Below are positions 50,301 to 56,120 of a DNA stretch of 64,000 nt, in pieces (position 1 is the stretch's first letter; each line of letters starts with the position of its first letter). The DNA is from Siphonodentalium dalli (taxonomy: Eukaryota > Mollusca > Scaphopoda > Gadilida > Siphonodentaliidae). The notes under the pieces are model-generated. The model was not told the origin of the DNA, made no database searches, and was given only the letters and a program-made list of their open reading frames with translations. A program made the translations under genes and the position numbers. The stretch is from assembly GCA_032622095.1 (NCBI GenBank), contig CP136064.1:132937129-133001128 (forward strand). The letters run 5' to 3'.

Positions 50301-53300
50301 ATCGCTGAATAGACAAGTATGAGATGAACATAACTGCAATTGTGACTTTGTTTAAAGGCCCACTTAATTTTCGAGTCATCGATTTTTTTTATAGTATATA
50401 CGGTTTTAATAACAATTTATGCCATAAAATTTGAATAAAATACTATAATTCATCACCATTTGAAACGCAGAATACTTCTATATCCTAGTTTGAAACACCC
50501 TGAAACACCTTAAAAACCCGCGTGCGTCGTATAACTAGCAATTAGCAACTTGCATGCCCCCTTCGGATTTCCATAGATTTCGACGTAATTTCATACTTAG
50601 GGGTACTTGTGTCCGGGAAGTGTTTTGGACGGATCAAATCGTGACCCTCAGTGACATTGACCTTCAAAATGGTCAATTCAAGGTCAAATCGGTTAAAACG
50701 GACGGGTTTCGATGAAATTTGATACCTAGTGGTGCCTTTGTCCGGGGAATATTTTGGACGGGTCAAATCGTGACCCCGACCTGACCTTGACCTTTAAAAC
50801 AGTCAATGCAAGGTCAATTTGGGTAAAACGGACGTATTTCGACGAAATTTGATACCTAGGGATACTTTTGTCCGGGGATTGTTTTGAACGGGTCAAATCG
50901 TGACCCCGGCGTGACCTTGACCTTCAATATGGTCAATCAAATGTCAAATCTGGTAAAATGGATGGATTTCGACGAAATTTTATACCTATGGGTACTTTTG
51001 TCGGGGGAGTGTTTTGAACGAGTCAAATCATGACTCCGACTTGACCTTGACCTTCAAAATTGTCAATTAGAAGTCAAGTCGGGTAAAACGGATGGATTTC
51101 GAAAAAATTTGATACCTAGGGGTAATTTTCTCCGGGGGTGTTTTGGACGGGTCAAATCATGACCCTGACCTGACCTTGACTTTCAAAATAGTCAATTCAA
51201 GGTCAAATCGCGCCTTTCGCCGGAAATTAGATGGGAAACAGCCCGAACGAAGTCGGGCCCATCAGCTAGTGTAATTAAGAAGACAGTTTGAAGAATTTAA
51301 TGTATAACACGAGAACGGGAAAACTTGATATATGGAAGTATGCAAATTTCCCACATGAAATTTGACAGCTAGTTTATATTATAATTTATATTTATGGCTA
51401 ATACTATAATCTTGGTGGCGTTACCATTTCTGACTATGGTTTTTAGCTCACCTGAGACGAAGTCTCCGGTGGAGCTATAGTCATCACTCCTCGTCCGTCG
51501 TCCGTCCGTCCGTCAACAACCATCTTCTCGTCCCGAACCGTAAGACTTAACGTGTTCATATTTGGTGTGGATGTTCCTTAGGTGAATCACATTCAGATTT
51601 GTTCAAATGAGGTCACTGGGTGGAATTGTTGTGAAAGCAGGGCCATAACTCCATTCCTCCATAGTAATTCTTAGAATGACTTCATTTACTGAACTATAAG
51701 GCCGTATAGATTCATATTTGGTGTGGATGTTCCCTAGTTGACTCACATTCAGATTTGTTAAAATGAGGTCACCAGGTTGATTAGTTGAGAAACCAGGGTC
51801 ATAACTCTATTCCTCCATAGTAATTCTTAGAATGACTTCTTCTTTTGAACCATTTGACCGATTTAGCTTACATTTGGTATGGAGAGTCCTTGTGTGACTG
51901 TAGTTCAGATTTGTTCAAATGGGGTCACTGGGTCAAATAGGGGCAGAGCCAGGGCACAGGGACATAACTCTTTTTAAAAAGTTAATTCAAATCCTTGTTT
52001 TAAACCCTTGCCCCCCCCCCCCCCCCCCTCCACCCCACCCCCCCCCCCACCACTGCATGTCCCTGCCACCCCACACCAGAGATCCCTGCAAGGTTCACCC
52101 CATTAAAAGCCTTACACTTTAGTTATATGACATGCCAGTAACCGACCAGCCTTAATTCTCACAGTGCTCACAGCTGTGTGTCCAGTCATTATAAAGTAAT
52201 TAACTTTTATCTCAATATCCACAGTTATCAGGCTAAGAGAGAAAGATGTGTGTGAATGAAATTTAATCCTATGTGTTTACAGCAATCTCAAATACAACTC
52301 TAACTGTTTGACAGTGTACACATTTTATAATAGTATTAGTATTAACCATTTCATTACCAGAGCTATGCTGGTACAGCAATAAAGACCCTGCACCAGTGTA
52401 TTCTCCTATATATAAGAGAATACACTGGGGTTCAAGATTAATGAAATATTGTTAGACCAATATAGTGAGACATCCAAATAAATCACACATATCCTATTCT
52501 CGCAGGGATGTCCCCACATATGTTTGGGGAGGGGGCAAATTTCTCAGATTTGTTCATTGAGATGTAATTGTTTTTCCAAAACCAATTACATATACTAAAA
52601 TAAAATGAATATAAAATAATAGACCATTGATCAAGAGAAATGAGCTCCTAGTTTTAATATTTGTCCAATATTTATTATTTTATAACAAAGTACTAGTATC
52701 ATGCCAGTGCATTGTCTTATATATGTGAGTGTCCCATAGGTAGCCTCACCTAAGAGAATGCACTGGCTTTCAAGGTTAAGGAAATATTGTTAGGCAAATG
52801 TAGACAAGCATCCAATAAATCACAGATGTCCTATTCTTGCAGGGATGTCCCCATGGGTTGAGGGGGTGGAATTAGCAGATTTGTTCAATGAGATGTAATT
52901 TGTTTTCTCAAAATTAATTATATAGACTAAAATGAATATAAAATAGTAAACTACTTATTTTTTTAACCCCCAGATTACATTATATAAAATATATGGCATA
53001 TTATATACCATTTGAAAGAGCAAGCTCCAAAACATTGTATTATCAACTTATCCAGTATAATAAACTGTGGACATGTTGTTTTTATTGAGTTGCCAAAGAG
53101 TTTTGTCATCTAGATTGCAGTAAAAAGCTAAATTATTTTCAATGCAGGGGGAATAACTCTATATATTAAAGATGGAGTTCTTCCCCTTCCATTAAACAAG
53201 TTTGAATTCTGTTGAATTTTGGGATCCAAAGTGTGGGGGGGGGGAGTCATTCTATAATTTCAATAGTTTTTGGCTCACCTGAGACAAAGTCTCTGGTGGA

Positions 53301-55448
53301 GCTATAGTCATCACTCCTCGTCCGTCCGTCAACAATTCTTTAAACTTCTCCTCTGGAACCATAAGACCGAATGGGTACATAGTTGGTGTGGATATTGCCT
53401 AGGTGACTCACATTCAGATTTGTTCAAATGAGGTCACTGGGTCAAATGTGGGCAGGGACATAACTCCACAAAATATTAAAAATTGCAAGTGAAGTCTGAC
53501 ATTTTTATAAACATTTCCTGGAGATCTGCTAGAGGTCATTAATTCCCAATTACAACATCAATCTATCATATGTATTGTTCAAATCTTTCAACAGGACATT
53601 TAACTCTCCCACACCCACCACTTCATCTAAACATATTTGGCAAACTTGAAAAGTGTTCTTTGAAAGAACCACCAGCTCTATTTAGTTCACATTTAATATT
53701 GAGGCTCCTTTGGTGATGTGTGATTCAGATTTGTTTAATCAGGGTCACCAGGTCAAGTAGGTGCAAGGCCAGCTACATTACTCTTTCTCTCCATAGTAAT
53801 TCATCATACGTCTTCTATGCAAGAATGAAATGGCCTATTTTGCTTATATTTAGTAGGAAATTACCTTGGGTGACAGATTTGTGAAAATGGCATCACAAAG
53901 TCGAATAAGGGCATTGCCAGAGACATAACTATTTCACAACATAGTAATTCTTAAAATATGTATGGCAGAGCCAAGAACTAGTTTGGCTTATTTAGCATGG
54001 AATGTTCTTGTTTGACTGCGATACAGATATTTTTAATGGGGTAACCTGGAAAAATAGGACAGTTTCCTTCTTAATATGCTTCCTTCACAAGGACCATCAG
54101 GTCTATTTTATAAAAAGGCGCTTGTGAGATTGGAAATTTCCAACAATTGGGGAAGTTTGAGATATCAATTGTGTAATTCCAACCTAAGACTTGGGAGTCT
54201 GGAGCCCAGTCGGGAGGGGACTTGTTGGGGGCGGGGGTGATCAGTAGTGTACATTTGGTAATTTGGCCACATATCCTGTTTAGATCTACTTCTTTTAAAG
54301 TGATTATGAAAAGTTCTGACTGTTGTGGTCTCCAGAGTCCCAGTCTGATCAGTCTTTGCAGTCTGGTGAGCGACCCCACAGTCATTGACTGTCTTGTCTT
54401 GTATAAGTTCTGTTCTCCTAAGTGGGTGTGAAATACAATCAACAAGCACCCTTGGCGTTCACCTCGATAATAATCTTACAATGGACATACATATAGCCAA
54501 ACTCTGCCCGGCAGCAAATTATCATCTCCGTAATATCATTCGAATACGGCGGTATCTGAGCAGATCTGCCACAGAAGCAATAGTGCATGCCTTCATCAAC
54601 AGCCGTTTGGACTACGGCAATTATGTGATGTTTGGTGTCAACCGATCCAATGTATTCAGAAATGAAAAATTAATACGAACATTTAAAGACCGTTTTAATG
54701 ACCGTTTTTTTCCAGAAGACGTGATTTACTGCAGTATGTGTTACCCATGTATGTCTTGTTTCACCAGCATTTTACGAGAGTGGGGTATACACCATGCCTT
54801 TATTTGCATGGAATATACAAGGGTATGTATTTTTACATGTACATGGTTTTTACCAGAGTATATCACTGTTAACTGGTCGTTTCTGCTGCTCGTACGAATA
54901 TATTGAGAGTATATCATTGTTAACCTGAATTTACCATGATTTACTTGGAATTTGCAAGGGTATGTCAATTTTTCATGCATGGCTTTTACTAGAGTATATC
55001 AATATAACTGTAAACCCGACTTTACCACTCCTTTACGTATAATTTACAAGGGTGTGTCATTTTACATGGATTTTTACATGGCTTTTACCAGAGTATCTCA
55101 AAGTATATCTCTTATATTGTATGTATAAAAATGCGAGCACTGGTCAGCTGGTGTATTATTATGATGATAAACTATGGTACTACTATCTCTGTTATGTGTG
55201 AAAAGGGACGCTTGGCCACACGTCTCACGACAAAGGTGACTTTTGAGTCTGAATGAAACTTTGTTTTCAACTATCTATGTTGTTCACGCACAAACTGTTA
55301 GTTGTATTGTATTATACAGGAGAATAACCAGTAAATTCAAATCTAAAAATGAGCATAGTATTTCCATTTTCATTTTATGTAGGTTGATGAGACACCCCTT
55401 ATGAGAGAAATTTTAGTAGATCTGGCAGGACTACAGTTCAGTTTAGAG
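16190..55448 (+). CDS. M13 (neprilysin/ECE-like) zinc metallopeptidase, nine-exon partial gene model
   Basis: Nine exons (16190-16312, 21089-21187, 29429-29512, 36659-36765, 38484-38545, 42212-42263, 43234-43301, 45730-45842, 55383-55448) join in one frame with compatible splice phases and no stop, giving about 258 residues. Visible family marks, numbered in the joined model: RWEYCV near 10-15; WMD near 62; VGYP near 82; N148-A149-R-Y151 (neprilysin substrate-binding NAxY); HEIMH 189-193 (two zinc histidines and the catalytic Glu); E245/D249 in REILVD (third zinc ligand and its partner Asp). The NAxY-to-HExxH spacing is 41 residues, as in human neprilysin; HExxH to the third ligand is about 7 shorter. 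Known for the family: type II membrane or secreted peptidases that cut short peptides. The N-terminal lobe, transmembrane anchor and C-terminus are not resolved. Odd: GENIAD has become REILVD, and the usual loop after FD is shortened. Introns are TE-filled, yet the reading frame is intact, so a working gene is likely. Confidence 0.85.
16708..16808. repeat. hairpin element: perfect 43-bp inverted repeat with 15-bp loop
   Basis: 16708-16750 and 16766-16808 are exact complements ('gttgactatgccaaaatagt' begins the left arm). The loop is AGAGCCGCAGGCGAG. A weaker match continues outward for about 17 bp (ATAATGAATG against its near-complement). A fold-back MITE or hairpin repeat. Confidence 0.85.
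16809..18240. other. intron sequence without a supported gene
   Basis: Several frames of 62-102 codons occur but none shows a domain, and they overlap one another. The line 17231-17624 contains two overlapping 74-codon frames with no motif. Confidence 0.4.
18270..18895 (+). repeat. A-rich minisatellite
   Basis: About 620 bases made almost only of A with C and G, and little T. Sub-units recur: 'caaacctgaacaaaggggaa' near 18500 and 18658 and, with one change, near 18868; 'aacaggaaaacaaacat' near 18325, 18395, 18700 and 18803. The period is roughly 160-210 bp. Confidence 0.75.
18956..19076. repeat. hairpin element with about 56-bp arms
   Basis: The left arm 18956-19011 pairs with 19021-19076 around the loop CGCGTCGTG. 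'gaaatacgccgatatagtgc' is matched exactly; mismatches cluster near the outer third of the stem. Same architecture as the hairpins at 16708, 56543 and 60226, but unrelated sequence. Confidence 0.85.
19077..20349. other. intron sequence without a supported gene
   Basis: AT-rich; overlapping plus and minus frames of 67-79 codons at 19427-19666 have no recognisable content. Confidence 0.4.
20350..20848. mobile_element. small inverted-repeat element (MITE candidate)
   Basis: The left end 'ggaattttcaaaaaatctca' (20362) and the complement of 'tgagatttttgaaaattctc' (20813) pair over about 45 bp, including ACTATAAA. Length is about 500 bp, with no coding content. It lies in M13 intron 1. Confidence 0.55.
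21089..21187 (+). CDS. M13 peptidase exon 2
   Basis: Acceptor 'atattcag', donor 'gtaaag'; 99 nt, phase 0/0, 33 residues. It reads WDWMDMRTKQIAISK at its end, matching the family's L-x-W-M-D-x-x-T-K-x-x-A-x-x-K helix. It joins exon 1 with no missing residues relative to neprilysin. A decayed copy of its last part and donor lies about 90 bp downstream. Confidence 0.85.
21229..21303 (+). pseudogene. decayed duplicate of the end of M13 exon 2
   Basis: The 3' part of exon 2 with its donor and first intron bases (from about 21146) recurs here: GAGAACCAA..CAATTGCCA...CCAAGGTAAAGC and then TTGTTATGC. The copy reads MEMQVRTNPIARAK against MDMRTKQIAISK, still open and with an intact donor, but it lacks the 5' half and an acceptor. 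Confidence 0.65.
21304..22480. other. intron sequence without a supported gene
   Basis: I see no exon, RNA gene or recognisable repeat here. Confidence 0.4.
22486..22592 (+). repeat. two-copy direct repeat
   Basis: 'ttacaagtattctcaaatat' followed by 'ctttgtttttcatga' occurs twice, about 45 bp apart in start. Confidence 0.7.
22708..23746 (-). pseudogene. 5'-truncated LINE, C-terminal half of ORF2
   Basis: Two minus-strand frames, 23746-23333 (137 aa) and 23298-22708 (196 aa), joined by a frameshift near 23310. The first reads IEEVKSHRHLGLTFNNTGTW, the RT-to-thumb link, then FAFIRPALEYAVPVLDNC. The second has YKMFHR-type text and ends in a zinc knuckle RCSCGDIESADHFLLVCP (C-x-C...H...C) typical of I/Jockey-like elements. 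The RT palm is absent: the copy was truncated on insertion. Confidence 0.8.
24190..24660 (+). repeat. diverged tandem array of GGTAAA-rich units
   Basis: Repeated blocks such as GGTAAAAGCCCGGTAAACCA, TGGTAAAATCAGGT, and CATACCCTTGTAAATTC recur about every 85 bp with much divergence. The inverse of this array appears at 25225-25335, 27990-28330 and 54760-55110. Confidence 0.65.
26671..27109. mobile_element. MITE inserted in the LINE, containing a strong hairpin
   Basis: The ends 'ctatagggaatgcgatttaa' and the complement of 'ttaaatcacaccctatggg' form imperfect inverted repeats. LINE text stops at LKDW just before and resumes after it (about 27115-27200). Length is about 439 bp. Confidence 0.6.
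26700..26833. repeat. hairpin with about 60-bp arms
   Basis: The left arm from 26700 ('atggtgacctggctcgaggg') and the right arm ending at 26833 pair over about 60 bp, with a few mismatches near the centre. The middle is GAGGCAGAGCCGAG. It lies inside the MITE. Confidence 0.85.
28480..28665 (+). repeat. degenerate CCATAACCCT / CCCTAACCC array
   Basis: CCCTAACCC, CCATAACCCT, CGATAACCCT and similar blocks recur irregularly. It looks like a decayed interstitial telomere-type or minisatellite array. Confidence 0.5.
28666..29428. other. intron sequence without a supported gene
   Basis: Frames of 72-83 codons overlap on both strands without recognisable content. Confidence 0.4.
29429..29512 (+). 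CDS. M13 peptidase exon 3
   Basis: Acceptor 'cttcacag', donor 'gtaagg'; 84 nt, phase 0/0, 28 residues. It begins IKSVSLNVGYPRNPDIRDE, matching the family's A-I-x-x-x-I-G-Y-P motif that follows the TKxxA helix. The donor matches consensus well. A decayed reverse transcriptase fragment lies 270 bp downstream in the intron. Confidence 0.8.
29785..30180 (+). pseudogene. decayed LINE reverse transcriptase fragment
   Basis: Broken plus-strand text: GINGKTFNIIRNMYQFTKSF, then NVGVKQ (GVRQG box), NDLEDFLANRGVKLYLND, then LMCADDTVLFADN, the catalytic ADD box. The same family as the minus-strand LINE at 33728-36600 (LYADDTIIL). Stops and frameshifts throughout. Confidence 0.7.
30210..30735 (+). repeat. 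tandem repeat, irregular 120-200-bp units
   Basis: 'gagttaattctgcctttt' occurs at about 30219, 30254, 30458, 30578 and 30707. 'cgacagacataagaatcaca' recurs at about 30370, 30548 and 30661. Blocks are deleted in some units. Confidence 0.8.
30800..32060. repeat. patchwork of short repeats
   Basis: It holds AATAAAGAGCG motifs (30811, 30848), two inverse units of the 130-bp satellite also seen at 50577-51215 (31175-31420), and a two-copy repeat of about 185 bp ('ttttaacataggattt' at 31505 and 31677). Two diverged copies of 'aacccccg..g..ccg...gtggagaa' lie at 30875 and 31945. No gene. Confidence 0.6.
32061..32562. other. stretch without a supported gene
   Basis: A 61-codon minus frame has no recognisable content. 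It may include decayed upstream parts of the Penelope-like element. Confidence 0.35.
32563..32934 (+). pseudogene. Penelope-like element reverse transcriptase fragment
   Basis: 123 residues. FVLKHNYFTFNCEIFLQKMG (45-64) followed by GCAMGSPMSPQLANLFM (64-80) and FRYIDDICFI (99-108, catalytic YIDD). The run N-x-F-x-F...Q-x-x-G-x-A-M-G-S-P-x-S-P is characteristic of Penelope-like RTs rather than LINEs. The rest of RT and the GIY-YIG endonuclease are not seen, so this is a truncated remnant. Confidence 0.7.
33180..33690. repeat. (CAT)n microsatellite
   Basis: About 500 bases of CAT/CATCGT triplets with CAACAA near the end. All the frames of 66-109 codons here (His-, Asp- or Met-rich) are translations of the repeat. 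Confidence 0.95.
33728..34798 (-). pseudogene. LINE ORF2 C-terminal half
   Basis: 356 residues. KLTINVDKTKAMVF starts after the RT palm; DTMTYFGIDFFHNGRF is the RT-thumb link. STPTFMVYGEICRYPL and the zinc knuckle CTLCGQTDTNDEYHIISICKN end the protein. It is the longest intact piece of this LINE. The preceding piece is at 34946-34740. Confidence 0.85.
34740..36014 (-). pseudogene. LINE ORF2 linker and reverse transcriptase, broken into pieces
   Basis: Three minus-strand frames in order. 36014-35748 (FWSNIKQIN linker) comes first. 35361-35089 (ISAGFRKNHSTVDNVVIL, then CCFSDFKKAFDTVWRDGLW, the first catalytic Asp) follows. 34946-34740 is last (VLYADDTIIL, the catalytic YADD box). Stops and shifts separate them. 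The GVRQG block lies in the gap near 34960-35040. Confidence 0.8.
36145..36186. repeat. perfect 42-bp palindrome
   Basis: 36145-36165 and 36166-36186 are exact complements with no spacer, centred on CCCATGGG ('tgaatttttgtaacatac' begins it). It lies inside the minus-strand LINE between endonuclease and linker. Confidence 0.9.
36245..36600 (-). pseudogene. LINE ORF2 endonuclease fragment
   Basis: Two frames, joined across a poly-G run at 36407-36416. The first reads YGYRLVDMFDNIKVAIANGR; the second reads SSLIDYGLVSYDMWDKANDF and FSSFYSDIHRGL (SDH box). These match the second half of an APE-like nuclease. The copy is 5'-truncated about 40-100 bp before M13 exon 4. Confidence 0.75.
36659..36765 (+). 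CDS. M13 peptidase exon 4
   Basis: Acceptor 'gtttgcag', donor 'gtgagt'; 107 nt, enters phase 0 and leaves after two bases of a codon. It reads YDADNYMENIVAYLKW, matching the family's Y-F-E-N-x-x-x-x-L-K-F segment. The end of an antisense LINE lies only about 40-100 bp upstream, so the exon's intronic flank on that side is very short before transposon sequence begins. Confidence 0.8.
37054..38110 (+). pseudogene. plus-strand LINE C-terminal fragment, split by a MITE
   Basis: 37054-37447 (MTVELLKKCFIWDL ... RVETGRFRNEELNNRKCTLC) continues at 37911 (NEVEDELHFLFYNELRD once the insertion is skipped). Together they give the zinc-knuckle C-terminus C-x-x-C...H of a LINE ORF2. Except for the inserted MITE, the frame is nearly intact, so the LINE copy is fairly recent. 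The 3' end carries a (TAC)n tail near 38300, typical of this kind of element. Confidence 0.75.
37448..37906. mobile_element. 459-bp fold-back MITE with TTAA target duplication
   Basis: Perfect 14-bp ends AGGTACTCAATCCG, flanked by TTAA on both sides (37444-37447 and 37907-37910). Long arms pair further in ('tatttgattcgagtcgagg' and its complement). Removing it restores the LINE reading frame exactly (…TLC-TLN-EVEDEL…). No coding content. Confidence 0.9.
38484..38545 (+). CDS. M13 peptidase exon 5 (NAxY substrate-binding motif)
   Basis: Acceptor 'tttacag'; 62 nt. The first base completes the codon split from exon 4. The reading ends VNARYHTSGNFV, matching VNAFY in neprilysin, where Asn and Ala hold the substrate backbone. 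Two donors overlap, gtaagt at 38542 and gtaagt at 38546. Only the second leaves one base, which pairs in phase with exon 6, so 38545 was chosen as the end. Confidence 0.8.
38590..39495 (-). pseudogene. 5'-truncated LINE: ORF2 C-terminus and 3'UTR
   Basis: 169 residues at 39495-38986 (YGLIIWGHATITGSLFKFQK, then HTEPLFKKEKILKLHDLYHL, ending CKSC), followed by about 390 bases of 3'UTR ending in (CAAACATT)n. Closely related to the LINE at 12034-15830: the same C-terminal order and the same 3'UTR block. The 5' part was lost on insertion. Confidence 0.85.
39540..40170 (+). pseudogene. decayed plus-strand LINE fragment
   Basis: Broken text: FTAWELTINCSKK, IFPILTYVCEVWGYGTND, then MVYVELG. These correspond to the RT-thumb and downstream parts of the family at 33728 (CSEVWTME, MVYGEICRYPL). 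Stops throughout. Confidence 0.65.
40555..41680 (+). repeat. satellite: about 163-bp tandem repeat, about 7 units
   Basis: 'tagcacgggctacagg' or close variants occur at 40680, 40843, 41006, 41160, 41324, 41488 and 41654. Each unit holds 'gacatgtagatgggaacgag', 'tcattttggggtcattcgg' and 'ccgccagcagccatcttgga'. All frames here are translations of the repeat. Confidence 0.92.
41690..42205. other. intron sequence without a supported gene
   Basis: Nothing recognisable seen. Confidence 0.4.
42212..42263 (+). CDS. M13 peptidase exon 6
   Basis: Acceptor 'ggttccag', donor 'gtgagt'; 52 nt, entering with two bases and leaving with two. It reads IVNVGTFQQPYVDPALP, matching the family's I-V-F-P-A-G-I-L-Q-P-P-F-F. 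The pattern is clear but most positions are substituted, so this is a diverged member. Confidence 0.75.
42264..43233. other. M13 intron 6
   Basis: About 970 bp, the shortest intron in the model. 'tgggggcaaatgtagatctt' (42411) and complementary text near 42936 suggest an inverted-repeat element of about 540 bp: TATACTTTTTTAGTAGAAGCA at 42434 pairs with text ending 42907. No gene. Confidence 0.45.
43234..43301 (+). CDS. M13 peptidase exon 7 (HEIMH zinc motif)
   Basis: Acceptor 'ttattccag', donor 'gtatgc'; 68 nt. It reads SLNYGGIGIVAGHEIMH then IFDISG, matching the M13 hallmark LNYGGIGxVxGHExxHxFD. The codons for H-E-I-M-H lie at 43271-43285. Met replaces the usual Thr/Ser between Ile and the second His, and Ile-Phe-Asp replaces Gly-Phe-Asp. 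The two zinc-binding histidines and the catalytic glutamate are present. Confidence 0.92.
43302..45729. other. M13 intron 7 with dispersed repeats
   Basis: It holds a copy of a repeat also at 54329 ('cattgactgtcttgt' at 43860), fragments of the 'ctcacattcagatttgttca' dispersed repeat near 44440-44780 with a poly-C/poly-A join at 44777-44797, and a 125-codon plus frame at 45173-45550 without recognisable domains. Confidence 0.45.
45730..45842 (+). CDS. M13 peptidase exon 8
   Basis: Acceptor 'tttttaag', donor 'gtgagt'; 113 nt, phase closes. It reads QWWESSANEFRKRIDCM, matching the family's D-W-W-x-x-x-S-x-x-x-F-x-x-x-x-x-C-M segment. The conserved Cys is present. The stretch between FDISG (exon 7) and WW is a little shorter than in neprilysin. 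A missed micro-exon is possible, but phases 7 to 8 fit directly. Confidence 0.85.
46220..46545 (+). repeat. dispersed repeat (GACGAAGTCTCCGGTGG family), copy 1
   Basis: It begins 'gagacgaagtctccggtgg', then 'atcactcctcgtccgtcgtc', then blocks of 'aattcttaaaacgacttct' and 'gattcagatttgttc'. All copies in this window lie on the plus strand. Confidence 0.8.
46546..47736. other. intron sequence with microsatellites
   Basis: A (TA)n-(CA)n tract at 47279-47328 and TA/CA-rich sequence at 47535-47635. No gene seen. Confidence 0.5.
47737..48504 (-). pseudogene. LINE ORF2 C-terminal fragment
   Basis: 152 residues (48504-48046) ending FQSVSRWPIF, then, across one stop, text leading to 47979-47737. The join contains C-x-x-C and FHRYLEC (zinc-knuckle order C-x2-C...H-x4-C). 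FLAYCLG and a hydrophobic tail follow. This fits the end of an RTE- or I-like LINE protein. Family uncertain. Confidence 0.6.
48870..49330 (+). pseudogene. decayed LINE ORF1 (coiled coil plus RNA-binding core)
   Basis: Near 48957 it reads LEREITELKEKNNKLEQQTR then KNSIKITGVFGDSD: a coiled coil running into the RRM-like core, as in 5939-6196. After stops, 49219 resumes TNAVVRNRRLLKCSGIVI, the C-terminal part. Several frameshifts. Confidence 0.65.
49340..50570. other. intron sequence without a supported gene
   Basis: Short overlapping frames only; nothing recognisable. Confidence 0.4.
50577..51215 (-). repeat. satellite: about 130-bp tandem repeat, 5 units
   Basis: 'tttcgacgaaatttgatacc' or close variants occur at about 50577, 50707, 50838, 50966 and 51097. 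Each is followed by GGTACTTTTGTCCGGGG, GACGGGTCAAATCGTGACC and TGACCTTGACCTTCAAAAT. Two inverse units lie at 31175-31420. Confidence 0.9.
51446..51995 (+). repeat. dispersed repeat (GACGAAGTCTCCGGTGG family), copy 2
   Basis: The fullest copy: start 'ctcacctgagacgaagtctc', then a (CGTC)n tract, then repeated 'tcattcagatttgttcaaat'-type blocks every 120-160 bp. Confidence 0.85.
52009..52050. repeat. poly-C tract
   Basis: About 40 bases, nearly all C. Confidence 0.95.
52370..52950 (+). repeat. two-copy repeat, period about 325 bp
   Basis: 'gaaatattgttag', 'ctcgcagggatgtccccac' and 'gttcattgagatgtaatt' in the first copy (52370-52620) recur with small changes in the second (52690-52950). Each copy also has an internal inverted 'agtgtattctc...gagaatacact' hairpin; the second is AGTGCATT...AATGCACT. 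Confidence 0.8.
53270..54060 (+). repeat. dispersed repeat (GACGAAGTCTCCGGTGG family), copy 3, with decayed tail
   Basis: It starts 'ggctcacctgagacaaagtc' and then has the usual blocks, more diverged beyond 53480. Confidence 0.75.
54115..54410. repeat. dispersed repeat also at 59640-59880 and partly at 43800
   Basis: 'ttggaaatttccaa', 'gttgtaaaattccaac'-type and 'agtgattttgaaa' blocks occur in the same order here and at 59640-59880. The 'cattgactgtcttgt' end is shared with 43860. Confidence 0.55.
54430..54720 (+). pseudogene. LINE RT-thumb fragment
   Basis: It reads LGVHLDNNLTMDIHIAKLCP, HLRNIIRIRRYLSRSATEAI and INSRLDYGNYV, the conserved post-palm segment of CR1/L2-like RTs. A related but shorter stretch follows (FKDRFNDRFF). 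Isolated fragment. Confidence 0.75.
54760..55110 (-). repeat. arm of the GGTAAA sub-repeat element
   Basis: 'cagcattttacgagagt' here is the complement of text at 24590, and 'aagggtatgtc', 'catggcttttac' and 'agagtatatca' match the inverse array at 24300-24560. The rest of the element is absent. Confidence 0.65.
55383..55448 (+). CDS. M13 peptidase exon 9 (third zinc ligand region, divergent)
   Basis: Acceptor 'tttatgtag', donor 'gtacag'; 66 nt, phase 0/0, 22 residues: TPLMREILVDLAGLQFSLE. This aligns with the family's T-L-G-E-N-I-A-D-N-G-G-L. The zinc-ligand Glu and the Asp four residues later are kept, while Gly and Asn are replaced by Arg and Ile. The phase joins exon 8. Confidence is lower than for exons 7-8 because the match is short and diverged. 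Confidence 0.6.
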
Positions 55449-55672
55449 GTACAGTATTGGTATTAATCATAATAATCTGGCTTCTTTGTGGAGTACACTG
55501 TATGTATGTCCTCGGCGAGTACTGTTTCGGTTGAGGTGTTTTCGGTGTACGCGGTTGTAAACATAATATACACCCTGACTCACAGGAGCGTGTCGTTAAA
55601 ACGAGTAAAATATAAATAAAATATATATTATTAATTGAACCGAGCATGTTACGTATGTTTGTATAGCGAGGC

Positions 55673-56120
55673 GGTTTTTAGCTAACGTGAGAGGAAGTCT
55701 CCGGTGTAGCTATAGTCATCACTTTTCGTCCGTCGTCCGTCCGCCCGTCGGTCAATTATTTTAAGATCTTCGTCTCCAGAAGAATTCCACAGAATTGGTT
55801 CATATTTCGCGTGGATGTTCCCTGGGTGACACACATTCAGGTCGCTAAGTCAGATAGTTGCGAAGACAGGCCATAGCTCTTTCCCTCTATAGTAATTCTT
55901 AAAACGACTTCTTCTCAAGGACCATCGGGCCAAATGGGTTCGTGTTTTTGTGGTGACTCTCATTTAGATTTGTTAAAATGAGGTCACCAAGTCGAATAGT
56001 TGCGAAGCCAGGGCCATAACTCTTACCCTTCATAATAATTCTTAAAACGACTTTTTTTTCAAGAACCGTCGGGCCTATTTAACTCATATGTGGTATGGAG
56101 GGTCTTTCTGTGGCTTGTTA
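55673..56120 (+). repeat. dispersed repeat (GACGAAGTCTCCGGTGG family), copy 4
   Basis: It starts 'gagaggaagtctccggtgt', then 'cgtccgtcgtccgtccgccc', then two 'aattcttaaaacgactt' blocks. It lies about 225 bp after M13 exon 9. Confidence 0.75.
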
